DNA of 64,000 bases from assembly GCA_964554015.1 (NCBI GenBank), contig CAZKMO010000001.1, positions 1 to 64,000 of the forward strand, written 5' to 3'. This document shows positions 17,580 through 25,616 of this stretch, piece by piece. Every line of letters begins with the position of its first letter. Within the stretch, counting starts at the first letter, position 1. A model generated the notes under the pieces. That model worked only from the letters and a program-made list of their open reading frames with translations, was not told the origin of the DNA and made no database searches. The translations under genes and the position numbers were made by a program. This stretch comes from CAYUAG01 sp964554015 (lineage in GTDB: Bacteria > Zhuqueibacterota > QNDG01 > CAYUAG01).

Positions 17580-18470
17580 ATGAAAAAAATCGGATTTATC
17601 GGTCTTGGCATCATGGGTAAGCCCATGGCCAAAAACTTACTGAAAGCAGGATATGAACTGATTGTATATGACCTAAGGGAAGAACCGGTCCAGGAACTGG
17701 TTAAGGCCGGGGCAAAAGCAGGCACATCTTCCCAGGATGTGGCTTCCCAAAGTGAGATTATCATTACCATGCTTCCCAATTCACCTGAAGTCAAAGAGGC
17801 TGTACTTGGACAAAATGGAGTGATAGATGGGGTGAAGTCCGGGACAGTATTGATTGACATGAGTTCCATTGCCCCCCTGGTGTCCAAGGAAGTATCGGAA
17901 AAACTGCAGCCAAAGGGAGTGACCATGCTGGATGCACCGGTGAGCGGGGGTGAACCCAAGGCCATTGAGGGCACCCTGGCCATTATGGTGGGTGGTCCCC
18001 GGGAGACTTTTGAGCAGGTGAAAGACATTTTAAGTATAATGGGCGCATCTGTTACCCGGGTGGGTGAAATAGGCAGCGGTAATACCACCAAGCTTGCCAA
18101 TCAGATTATCGTGGCCCTGAATATTGCGGCTATGGGAGAGGCCATGGTTCTGGCTACCAAAGCCGGGGTGGATCCGGAAAAGGTGTTTCAGGCAATTCGG
18201 GGAGGTTTGGCGGGAAGCACTGTACTGGATGCCAAAATGCCCCTGGTACTGGAGGGTAACTTCAAGCCAGGTTTCCGCATCGAGCTGCATATCAAAGACC
18301 TGATGAATGCCCTGGAAACAGCCCAAAAACTGGATTCACCGGTTGCCTTATCCGAAAAAGTGATGGAGATCATGCAGGCCTTAAAACAAGATGGCAAAGC
18401 CCAAGATGATCATGGCGGAATTGTACAGTATTACGAGAAGTTAGGAGAAGTGCAAGTCAGAAAAAAATGA
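17580..18470 (+). CDS. beta-hydroxyacid dehydrogenase, tartronate semialdehyde reductase type
   Basis: 296 residues. N-terminal NAD(P) fold with GLGIMGKPMAKNLL, substrate motif DAPVSGGEPKAIEGTLAIMVGG, and catalytic Lys171 in GNTTKLANQ, as in GarR/GlxR and 3-hydroxyisobutyrate dehydrogenase. Length is normal. Expected reaction: reversible NAD(P)H reduction of tartronate semialdehyde or another short 3-oxo acid. It closes the operon, 27 bases after the dehydrogenase gene, and would handle a C3 or C4 semialdehyde product. SD AAGGAGAA. Which family member it is cannot be decided from motifs alone. Confidence 0.85.
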   Translation: MKKIGFIGLGIMGKPMAKNLLKAGYELIVYDLREEPVQELVKAGAKAGTSSQDVASQSEIIITMLPNSPEVKEAVLGQNGVIDGVKSGTVLIDMSSIAPLVSKEVSEKLQPKGVTMLDAPVSGGEPKAIEGTLAIMVGGPRETFEQVKDILSIMGASVTRVGEIGSGNTTKLANQIIVALNIAAMGEAMVLATKAGVDPEKVFQAIRGGLAGSTVLDAKMPLVLEGNFKPGFRIELHIKDLMNALETAQKLDSPVALSEKVMEIMQALKQDGKAQDDHGGIVQYYEKLGEVQVRKK

Positions 18471-18654
18471 AAAGAGATTAATTCCCTGGCAAAAAATTAC
18501 TATGAATGTTATCTTTATTCCGGAAAAACAGAAAAGTGAATCCCAATAGATATCAACCTGATTCATTTGATCTATAAAATTTAAAGGGGGGAGAATCAAC
18601 AGTATTTCTGCCAAACGATTTATTAATTTATATAAATACAATAGGACAAATATC

Positions 18655-19563
18655 TTGAAAATATTTAATCTTAAAAATCAATCAGCAATAATGGGAATAT
18701 TTCTTTTCATTTTAATCACCTTCGCCTTCACTCCAGAACCTGAAATTCCACCTATCCAGGTGGAAAAAATTGCTGAAGGATTCCAGTTTGTTGAAGGGCC
18801 GGTCTGGATGAAGAAGGGATTGCTTTTCAGTGATATTCCTGCCAATACTATTTACCGCTGGACACCTGATTCCGGAATTACGGAATTTTTGAGACCCTCA
18901 GGGAACTCCAACGGGCTGGCCTTGGATCTAAAAGGACATCTGCTTTTAGCCCAGCATGGGAAACGCCGGTTGGCACGGCTGGAGCCTGATGGGACCGAAA
19001 CTCCTCTAGCCACTCACTATAAAGGAAAGCGACTGAACAGCCCTAATGATATGGCGGTGAAATCCGATGGTTCCATCTTTTTTACCGATCCCCCTTATGG
19101 GATTTCTGCGGAGCAGGAAGAATTGGGATTCTACGGAATTTACCGGCTGAGTCCCACCGGTTCACTTTATTTACTGGACTCCTCCCTCACCAGGCCCAAT
19201 GGTATCGCTTTTTCACCCGATGAAAAAAAATTGTATGTCAGTGACTGCGAAGTACGAATAATTTATGTGTGGGATATTATCTCCGATTCTGTGATTACCA
19301 ACAAGCGCCAGTTTGCTAATATGAATGCAGAAGGTTCTGCTGACGGGATGAAAGTTGATAAAAAAGGACATATCTTTGCCGCCGGCCCCTGGGGAGTATG
19401 GATTTATAATCCGGAGGGCACGGTTGTCGATACCATTAAGGTTCCCGGGCAGACAACCAATTGTAATTGGGGAGATGCAGACGGCAACTCATTATATATT
19501 ACCTCCGGTTCATCTGTTTATAGAGTACAAAATATCTCTTCCCTTATTTCCGGATCCGAATAA
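18655..19563 (+). CDS. exported SMP-30/gluconolactonase-like lactonase
   Basis: 302 residues from a TTG start at 18655 (the next start, ATG 18691, would shorten the leader). A hydrophobic leader (about 12-27) is followed by a six-bladed beta-propeller. The metal-ligand regions are visible: FVEGPVWMKKGLLFSD, NSPNDMAVKSDGSIFFTDPPYG, and RPNGIAFSPDEKKLYVSD. It would open sugar-acid lactones outside the cytoplasm, making aldonates for the GntP permease upstream. Fits the preceding operon although separated from it by 184 bases with no visible terminator. Confidence 0.82.
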   Translation: MKIFNLKNQSAIMGIFLFILITFAFTPEPEIPPIQVEKIAEGFQFVEGPVWMKKGLLFSDIPANTIYRWTPDSGITEFLRPSGNSNGLALDLKGHLLLAQHGKRRLARLEPDGTETPLATHYKGKRLNSPNDMAVKSDGSIFFTDPPYGISAEQEELGFYGIYRLSPTGSLYLLDSSLTRPNGIAFSPDEKKLYVSDCEVRIIYVWDIISDSVITNKRQFANMNAEGSADGMKVDKKGHIFAAGPWGVWIYNPEGTVVDTIKVPGQTTNCNWGDADGNSLYITSGSSVYRVQNISSLISGSE

Positions 19564-19618
19564 GGCAATCTAAGAACAAATCTATTACATATTTTATAAA
19601 ACGGTAAGGAGATAATCT

Positions 19619-20038
19619 ATGTCAGTAAGTATATTTACTGATAAAAACAAAGAACCAGATAAAGATATACTTTTAAAAGCACTGGGGAGTACTTATCAGA
19701 TATGGGAAGAAATTAATACACATTTACAATCAGCCTATGGGGAATTAAACCGGGAATGGAAATTCTACGGAAAGAATTACGGCTGGCAGTTGAAGACACT
19801 TTTAAAAAAACGAAACCTCTTTTTTTTCATCCTGCATGATAACTATTTCACCCTGGTGTTTGTGTTTGGTGACAAAGCGGTGTCTGTAATCCAAGAGAGT
19901 GATTTACCCCCTGATATAAAAGAGACCTTAGGTAAGGGGAAAAAATATGCCGAAGGCAGGGGCCTTTCCCTGGATATCACTTCTCCGGAAAAGACAGAAA
20001 TGATAAAAAAATTAATTGAAATAAAAATCAACCATTAA
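19619..20038 (+). CDS. DUF3788 family protein
   Basis: 139 residues. The layout, with GSTYQIWEEINTHLQ, then WKFYGKNYGWQLKTLLKKRNLFFF, then GKGKKYAEGRGLSLDI, matches DUF3788, a cytoplasmic family of unknown function related to the YdhG/DUF1801 fold. SD AAGGAG is well placed. It lies 16 bases before a VOC-domain gene, likely cotranscribed. Confidence 0.75.
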   Translation: MSVSIFTDKNKEPDKDILLKALGSTYQIWEEINTHLQSAYGELNREWKFYGKNYGWQLKTLLKKRNLFFFILHDNYFTLVFVFGDKAVSVIQESDLPPDIKETLGKGKKYAEGRGLSLDITSPEKTEMIKKLIEIKINH

Positions 20039-20054
20039 AAATATTGGATTAATA

Positions 20055-20537
20055 ATGCAAATTAAATTTCACTCACCCGTACTCTTATCCAAAGAAATAA
20101 AAAAAATGAAGCATTTTTATCATAAGATTCTTAACCAGGCAATAGAATTCGATCTGGGAAACTGCATTATATTTACATGCGGATTAACTATCTGGAAATT
20201 ACAGCCCGATTATCCCCTGACCAAGCATTTAAAATATGACTACCATGGAAACGGAAATAAAAATCTTGAATTATGTTTTGAAACCGATGAATTCGAAAAA
20301 GTGGTGGAAGAACTCAAACAGGTTGAACTGAATCTCATCCATGATGTGAATGAAGAAAAATGGGGGCAGCTGACCCTAAGATTTTTCGACCCGGAAAATA
20401 ATATTGTGGAAATAGGTGAAACCATGCCTTGCTTTGTAAGAAGAATGTATAAAGACGGCCTCTCCCCAGAAGAAATTTCAGAAAAAACCTCCCTCCCCCT
20501 TGAAAAAATCAAGGAATATTTAAATAGTATGAAATAG
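20055..20537 (+). CDS. VOC/glyoxalase superfamily protein
   Basis: 160 residues. Residues 1-125 show the paired beta-alpha-beta-beta-beta units of the vicinal oxygen chelate fold, ending in LRFFDPENNIVEIGE, whose Glu is a typical metal ligand. After it comes a helical tail (MYKDGLSPEEISEKTSLP...) that resembles a short helix-turn-helix and is unusual for the family. Substrate unknown. The next 150 bases are AT-rich. Confidence 0.7.
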   Translation: MQIKFHSPVLLSKEIKKMKHFYHKILNQAIEFDLGNCIIFTCGLTIWKLQPDYPLTKHLKYDYHGNGNKNLELCFETDEFEKVVEELKQVELNLIHDVNEEKWGQLTLRFFDPENNIVEIGETMPCFVRRMYKDGLSPEEISEKTSLPLEKIKEYLNSMK

Positions 20538-20689
20538 AACTGTGTCCATCCCTAAGGGAACCAGTTAAGTATTAAAATTGCATTTTAAATTCGAAATGAC
20601 TATTTTAAAATAAAAATTTTTCTTTAAAAAAAATAACCCTGAACAACTAAAATCAATTATAATTTATGGTATAATAAAAGGAAACCAAT

Positions 20690-22024
20690 ATGAAAAAGGC
20701 AACGCTCTTCCTCTGGGTGTGTATTTTTATAACTACACCATTATTCACCCAGATGTTCCCGGAAGATTGGGAACATATTAAAAAACTAAGTAGAGAAGAT
20801 CATCAATTAATGATGGAAAAACTGGGCATTACCCAACTTCGCCCCGGACCCTCCGCTAATCCGGAAGATCCCAATGCGGCCAACACGGATGAGTCCAAGG
20901 CTTCTCCCTATAAAAGTTTACCCGATCCCCTGGTTTGTAATAACGGAGATACCGTTAAAACTGCAGAACAGTGGGAGAATCGCACACTGGAAATCAGGGA
21001 AAATTTCGACCGGGAAATCTACGGCAGAGTTCCTGATAATACCCCTGTGGTTTTCTGGAAAGATAAGAGTGAAAAGGATACCCTTAATGGTAGCTATCCT
21101 GTAAATATTAAGCAGCTGATAGGACAGGTGGACAACTCCGCCTATCCGGCAATGAGGGTTAATATTCAGATGACCCTGACTCTTCCGGCAAAAACCACTG
21201 CTCCGGTTCCGGTCATTATACAATTTACCTGGAATCTTCCTAAGAACTGGCGAGCACCACCCTCAGAAGGCCCCACCTGGCAAGAGCAGCTTTTAGAAAA
21301 GGGATGGGGATATGCTGAACTGTATCCCCACAGTATTCAGGCTGATAACGGCGCCGGTCTCAGAGAGGGCATCATTGGATTGGTGAATAAAGGCCAGCCC
21401 CGCCAACCTGATGACTGGGGAGCCCTGCGGGCCTGGGCCTGGGGAGCCAGCCGGGCTTTGGATTATTTTGAAACCAATGATAAGGTGGATGAAACCCGGG
21501 TGGGGATTGCCGGACTTTCCCGCTACGGTAAAGCGGCCCTGGTGGCTATGGCCTACGAACCTCGCCTTGCCATCGGATTTATTGGTTCCTCCGGAGCCGG
21601 CGGTGCCAAAATACTGCGGCGGGTTCTGGGGGAACAGGTGGAAAACCTGGCTTCCTGGTTCGAGTATCACTGGTTTGCTCCCAACTTTATTAAATATGCC
21701 GGTCCCCTTACTCCCCATGATCTGCCGGTTGATGCCCATGAACTGGTTGCTTTATGTGCTCCCCGACCTGTGTTCATCAGCTGCGGGGCTCCTGAGGTGG
21801 AAGGATACTGGGTGGATGCCAGAGGCATGTTTCTGGCAGGTGTGTATGCCGGGCCGGTGTATGAACTCTTAGGGAAAAAGGGATTGGGAACCACGGAATA
21901 TCCTGCCCCGGAGACTTCATTGATAAAAGGAGACATTGCCTTCCGGCAGCATACCGGCGGACATACCCTGGGTCCTAACTGGCCTTATTTCATAACCTTT
22001 GCTGAGAGATATTTCAGTAAATAA
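20690..22024 (+). CDS. secreted CE15 glucuronoyl esterase-like enzyme
   Basis: 444 residues. Signal peptide about 1-20. An alpha/beta hydrolase domain with Ser277 in GLSRYGKAA, the Arg-Gly-Lys environment of CE15 esterases, a conserved WGALRAWAWGASRALDY segment, SSGAGGAKILRR, and a C-terminal His in QHTGGHTLGP (His421/His425). CE15 enzymes cleave the ester between xylan 4-O-methylglucuronic acid and lignin alcohols. SD AAAGGA. It leads the xylan gene group through 29577. Family call is firm; substrate is known for the family. Confidence 0.85.
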   Translation: MKKATLFLWVCIFITTPLFTQMFPEDWEHIKKLSREDHQLMMEKLGITQLRPGPSANPEDPNAANTDESKASPYKSLPDPLVCNNGDTVKTAEQWENRTLEIRENFDREIYGRVPDNTPVVFWKDKSEKDTLNGSYPVNIKQLIGQVDNSAYPAMRVNIQMTLTLPAKTTAPVPVIIQFTWNLPKNWRAPPSEGPTWQEQLLEKGWGYAELYPHSIQADNGAGLREGIIGLVNKGQPRQPDDWGALRAWAWGASRALDYFETNDKVDETRVGIAGLSRYGKAALVAMAYEPRLAIGFIGSSGAGGAKILRRVLGEQVENLASWFEYHWFAPNFIKYAGPLTPHDLPVDAHELVALCAPRPVFISCGAPEVEGYWVDARGMFLAGVYAGPVYELLGKKGLGTTEYPAPETSLIKGDIAFRQHTGGHTLGPNWPYFITFAERYFSK

Positions 22025-22103
22025 AACCTGGCAGAAAATATTTTCAGAATTTGTTTAGCCATAAAGATCATATTAACAACTGCGTGTAAAACGCAAGGAG
22101 GAT

Positions 22104-23477
22104 ATGATGAAAGTAATGAAAAATATGAATTTATGTTTTATGATTATGGCAATAATGATTTGCATACTGTTTGTCAGCCAATCACTTTTTGCCGACGACT
22201 GGGAGGAAGTCACCACCACAGGGGACAAACCCGAGGCACGATACGGGCATAGTATGATTAAAATAGATTATAAAGCATACATTGCCAGCGGAGCAGGCGG
22301 CTCCGGTATAGAACTTAATGATTTATGGGCTTTTAATAAGGATAATGGTGAATGGGAAAAGAAAGTCCCTGAAAACGATCCACCACCACCCCGAAAAAAC
22401 CATTGCGCCTTTACCTATGATGGAAAACTCTACATAGGCTGGGGGGATCAAGGCGGCATTCCGGTAGGGAGTGCTTTCTATAAATATGATCCAGCCACTA
22501 ATACCTGGGAAACCCTCTACCCTTCCGGAGATGACAGCCCGGAAGAACGCACCGAAGCTTCTGTAACCGTTATCGGCGACAAAGCCTATTTTCAGGGAGG
22601 GCGGAATCCGGCAACCGGAACGGTCTTTAAAGACTTCTGGGCACTCCATCTAAAGACATTTGCTATGGAAAAGCTGGGAGAGCTCGGCGTGTATGAGGGC
22701 CCCCACTACGGGCATCAATCCATAGCTGTGGGTAACGATCTTTATATTTTGGGCGGCAACGGCAGTCCCTGGGGATACCATACCGGCAATCTGGTGTATC
22801 ATACAGACGGGGGCACCTGGGAGATCGTGGACTGGAAGCCCAAGCCTGGTTTTGCTAATTTCAATCAGGTCATGGTCAGAATGTTTGTCACCATGTTTTA
22901 TCAGCAGCTTTCAATTTATTTATTCGGAGGTCGAGGTCCCAAATTTAATCCCTATGGCGATCTTCCAAAAATAAATGCACCGTATACTGCTGAGGAAGAC
23001 ACCGTGTTTCACGACATGTGGCGGTGTAACACCCAGGACAGCTCCGTGACCCGGTGTGCTGATTTACCCGTGGCCTTGACTAATGCAGCCGGTGTGCTTC
23101 TGGATGATGAATTCTATCTCTTTGGGGGCATGAAATCAGACAGTAGCCTCAGTGATGCACTGTACCGATATAAAATTGAAGATACCCAGATAGAAACTAT
23201 GGATCAGACTCCAAATGTTTTCTGCCTGTATCCCAATTATCCCAATCCCTTCAATCCAAAAACCACCATACAATATGCGATTCCCAAAGCCGGTCGTGTT
23301 AGTCTGCGTGTGTTCGATCTACAGGGAAAACAGGTGAAATTATTAGTGAATCAATATCAATCTCCAGGCAATCACAGCATCTCCTTCAATGGAAGTGAAC
23401 TGCCCAGCGGAGTATATTTTTATAAGTTGGAAATAGGGAGACATACTCAAATCCGCAAGATGTTGTTGATTAAATAA
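22104..23477 (+). CDS. secreted kelch-repeat protein with sorting tail
   Basis: 457 residues with signal peptide (about 1-31), then a kelch beta-propeller. Repeats are visible as RYGHSMIKID, RKNHCAFTYDGKLYIG, EASVTVIGDKAYFQGG, YGHQSIAVGNDLYILGG, and LLDDEFYLFGG. The last about 80 residues are a sorting tail (NYPNPFNPKTTIQYAIP, ending KMLLIK). SD AAGGAGG is strong. It may bind polysaccharide or a partner enzyme at the surface; galactose-oxidase-type catalytic residues are not evident. It sits between the CE15 and GH10 genes. Confidence 0.78.
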   Translation: MMKVMKNMNLCFMIMAIMICILFVSQSLFADDWEEVTTTGDKPEARYGHSMIKIDYKAYIASGAGGSGIELNDLWAFNKDNGEWEKKVPENDPPPPRKNHCAFTYDGKLYIGWGDQGGIPVGSAFYKYDPATNTWETLYPSGDDSPEERTEASVTVIGDKAYFQGGRNPATGTVFKDFWALHLKTFAMEKLGELGVYEGPHYGHQSIAVGNDLYILGGNGSPWGYHTGNLVYHTDGGTWEIVDWKPKPGFANFNQVMVRMFVTMFYQQLSIYLFGGRGPKFNPYGDLPKINAPYTAEEDTVFHDMWRCNTQDSSVTRCADLPVALTNAAGVLLDDEFYLFGGMKSDSSLSDALYRYKIEDTQIETMDQTPNVFCLYPNYPNPFNPKTTIQYAIPKAGRVSLRVFDLQGKQVKLLVNQYQSPGNHSISFNGSELPSGVYFYKLEIGRHTQIRKMLLIK

Positions 23478-23509
23478 TTGTATATAATCAATATAATTGG
23501 AGTTAAAGG

Positions 23510-24280
23510 ATGAAAAAAAATATTACCTTTATAATATTGACAACCCTGCTATGCTTTACCCTAACCGGATGCCCACCATCTCATAATACAGTAGAAAATA
23601 AGGATATTCTCTTTCAGTACTCCGCCCTGGGTTCTCTTCTGGCCGGAGTTTATGACGGGAACATTACTTTTGCTGAGTTAAAACAATATGGTGATTTTGG
23701 ACTGGGAACCTTTAATGCTCTGGATGGGGAAATGATTGCAGTCGATCATCAGTTTTATCAAATCAAAGCAGACGGTATTGCCTATCAGGTTCCGGATGAG
23801 ATGAAGGCGCCTTTCGCCGTGGTAACCTGGTTTGGAGCAGACCAGACAATTATCTCAGATACGCCCATGGACTGGGATCAGCTGCTAACCTATCTGGACA
23901 GTGTACTGCCCACTGAAAATATTCCTTTTGCCATTAAGATAGAAGGTACTTTTGATTATATGAAAACCAGAAGTGTACCCAGACAAAACAAACCCTACCC
24001 TCGATTATTGGAGGTCCTGAAACAACAGCCTGTATTTGAATTTCACCAGATTGAAGGAGTCATGGCAGGATTCCGGCTACCGGAATATGTGCAGGGATTA
24101 AATGCATCCGGGTATCATTTTCATTTTATTACTAAAAATAGAGATGCAGGCGGACATGTACTGGATTGTAAGATCCAAAATATAAAAATTGAAATAGACT
24201 ATACGGACCAATGGCACCTGGTATTCCCTGAAGATGAGGAATTTTATCATTTCAATATGACAGCGGACAAATATCAATAA
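23510..24280 (+). CDS. alpha-acetolactate decarboxylase, lipoprotein form
   Basis: 256 residues, homologous to enzymes that turn 2-acetolactate into acetoin with a zinc ion. Zn ligands are visible as His203 and His205 (GYHFHF) and His216 (AGGHVLD). YSALGSLLAGVYDGNITFAEL and GLGTFNALDGEM are family signatures. Unlike classical cytoplasmic BudA it begins with a lipoprotein signal (LCFTLTGCPPS, lipid Cys about residue 21), placing it in the envelope. It lies 32 bases after the kelch gene and 42 before the GH10 gene. Its place in a xylan locus, with no acetolactate synthase near, is odd. Confidence 0.85.
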   Translation: MKKNITFIILTTLLCFTLTGCPPSHNTVENKDILFQYSALGSLLAGVYDGNITFAELKQYGDFGLGTFNALDGEMIAVDHQFYQIKADGIAYQVPDEMKAPFAVVTWFGADQTIISDTPMDWDQLLTYLDSVLPTENIPFAIKIEGTFDYMKTRSVPRQNKPYPRLLEVLKQQPVFEFHQIEGVMAGFRLPEYVQGLNASGYHFHFITKNRDAGGHVLDCKIQNIKIEIDYTDQWHLVFPEDEEFYHFNMTADKYQ

Positions 24281-24322
24281 TATTGATGTATAAAATTATA
24301 AATAAAAAATGGAGAATTAAGT

Positions 24323-25582
24323 ATGAAAGTACATTTATTTTTTCTGCTCATAGTATCCTGTACACTAATGGTAAGCATGTGTTTTTCTCAAGCTGATGTT
24401 GCTTCCCAAATTACCCCGGAAGCCCTGGATGCCCGCATTGCCAAAATCCGGATGGGTGATATCATGGTTAAAACCAAACCCGATGCCGAGGTAAAGGTAA
24501 AACAGGTACGCCATGAATTTTTATTCGGTACTGCCATTACCGACAATCTGGCTGAAAAAGCCGGGAATGCCATGTCAGAGCAGGACAGAAAGATGTTTCT
24601 GAAAATTCTGGAAGAAAATTTCAACTATGCCGTACATGAGAACGCGTTGAAATGGTACGATACCGAAGTTGAATACAAAAAGGTGGATTATTACCTGGCG
24701 GACAGGATATATGAACTCTGTGAGGAACGTAATATACCTATGCGGGGTCACTGTGTATTTTGGGCTAAGGACAAGTACGCTATGCCCTGGCTGATGGAAC
24801 TGGATAATGATGAACTCCGGGCTGCGGTAGTGCGCCGGGCAACCGATGTTGTAAACCACTTTAAAGGCAGAATCGAAGAATTTGACCTGAATAACGAAAT
24901 GATCAACGGCGATTTTTTCCGGCGCCGCTTAGGGTACGGCATTGTCAATGAAATGGCCTGGCTGGCAAAAGCGGCAAATCCGGAGGCTACATTATTTGTG
25001 AATGACTATGGAGTTCTGGTTGAAAACGGTTTTAATAAAAGCTCTTATATTACCCAGATCAAGAACCTGCTGGCAAATGGAGTGCCTATCGACGGGATCG
25101 GTTGTCAGGCTCATTTTGTTACTTCTGATAAAAATAATTCCGGTCCCAGAGCCAGTACCACATCCCGGCATGTGCAGGAAACTCTGAATGAGCTGGCCCA
25201 ATTCAATCTGCCCATTAAAATCACCGAGTTTCTGGTTATTGCAGATACCGAAGAAGGAAAAGCCGAGGAACTGCGCCGATTTTTCCGGCTCTGTTTTGCT
25301 CATCCCAGTGTAGAAGCCATTATCATATGGGGCTTCTGGGAAGTGGGCCACTGGGTTCCGGAATCAGCCCTGTGGAAAAAAGACTGGACTCCCACCCAGC
25401 AGGCTCTGGCTTACCGCGACCTGGTATTCAAGCAATGGTGGACTGAAGTTTCCGGAAAAGCAGATAAAGAAGGCTTTTACCGAACCCGTGCTTTTTACGG
25501 CGACTATGAAATCACCTGTGAGGGGAAAACCAAAAAAGTAACCCTGAGTAAAAAAGAAAAATCCATAGAAGTCAGTTTTTAA
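24323..25582 (+). CDS. secreted GH10 endo-1,4-beta-xylanase
   Basis: 419 residues. Signal peptide about 1-24. A GH10 TIM barrel with NYAVHENALKW (substrate-binding strand), GHCVFWAKD, acid/base Glu192 in FDLNNEM, and nucleophile Glu302 in KITEFLV, plus IIIWGFWE near the end. It cuts the beta-1,4-xylan backbone. No carbohydrate-binding module and no sorting tail is present; residues 375-419 form a short C-terminal extension (YGDYEITCEGKTKKVTL) common in clade members of Bacteroidota-like bacteria. SD TGGAGAA. Confidence 0.9.
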   Translation: MKVHLFFLLIVSCTLMVSMCFSQADVASQITPEALDARIAKIRMGDIMVKTKPDAEVKVKQVRHEFLFGTAITDNLAEKAGNAMSEQDRKMFLKILEENFNYAVHENALKWYDTEVEYKKVDYYLADRIYELCEERNIPMRGHCVFWAKDKYAMPWLMELDNDELRAAVVRRATDVVNHFKGRIEEFDLNNEMINGDFFRRRLGYGIVNEMAWLAKAANPEATLFVNDYGVLVENGFNKSSYITQIKNLLANGVPIDGIGCQAHFVTSDKNNSGPRASTTSRHVQETLNELAQFNLPIKITEFLVIADTEEGKAEELRRFFRLCFAHPSVEAIIIWGFWEVGHWVPESALWKKDWTPTQQALAYRDLVFKQWWTEVSGKADKEGFYRTRAFYGDYEITCEGKTKKVTLSKKEKSIEVSF

Positions 25583-25616
25583 TAATTAATATTAAATGGA
25601 GGTTAAGATTACTGTC

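Noticed and set aside
17381..18100. 239-codon open frame on the minus strand
   Set aside because: Lies fully antisense to the reductase and dehydrogenase genes, with serine/leucine-rich composition typical of a shadow frame and no SD or motif.
13243..18470. Sulfoquinovose sulfo-transketolase pathway
   Set aside because: Split transketolase plus a GarR-type reductase recalls that pathway, but no sulfoquinovosidase, isomerase or sulfonate exporter is present, and the permease is GntP.
20570..20690. TATAAT before the CE15 gene as a sigma-70 promoter
   Set aside because: The hexamer at about 20670 lies too close to the SD and has no credible -35 box at the right distance.
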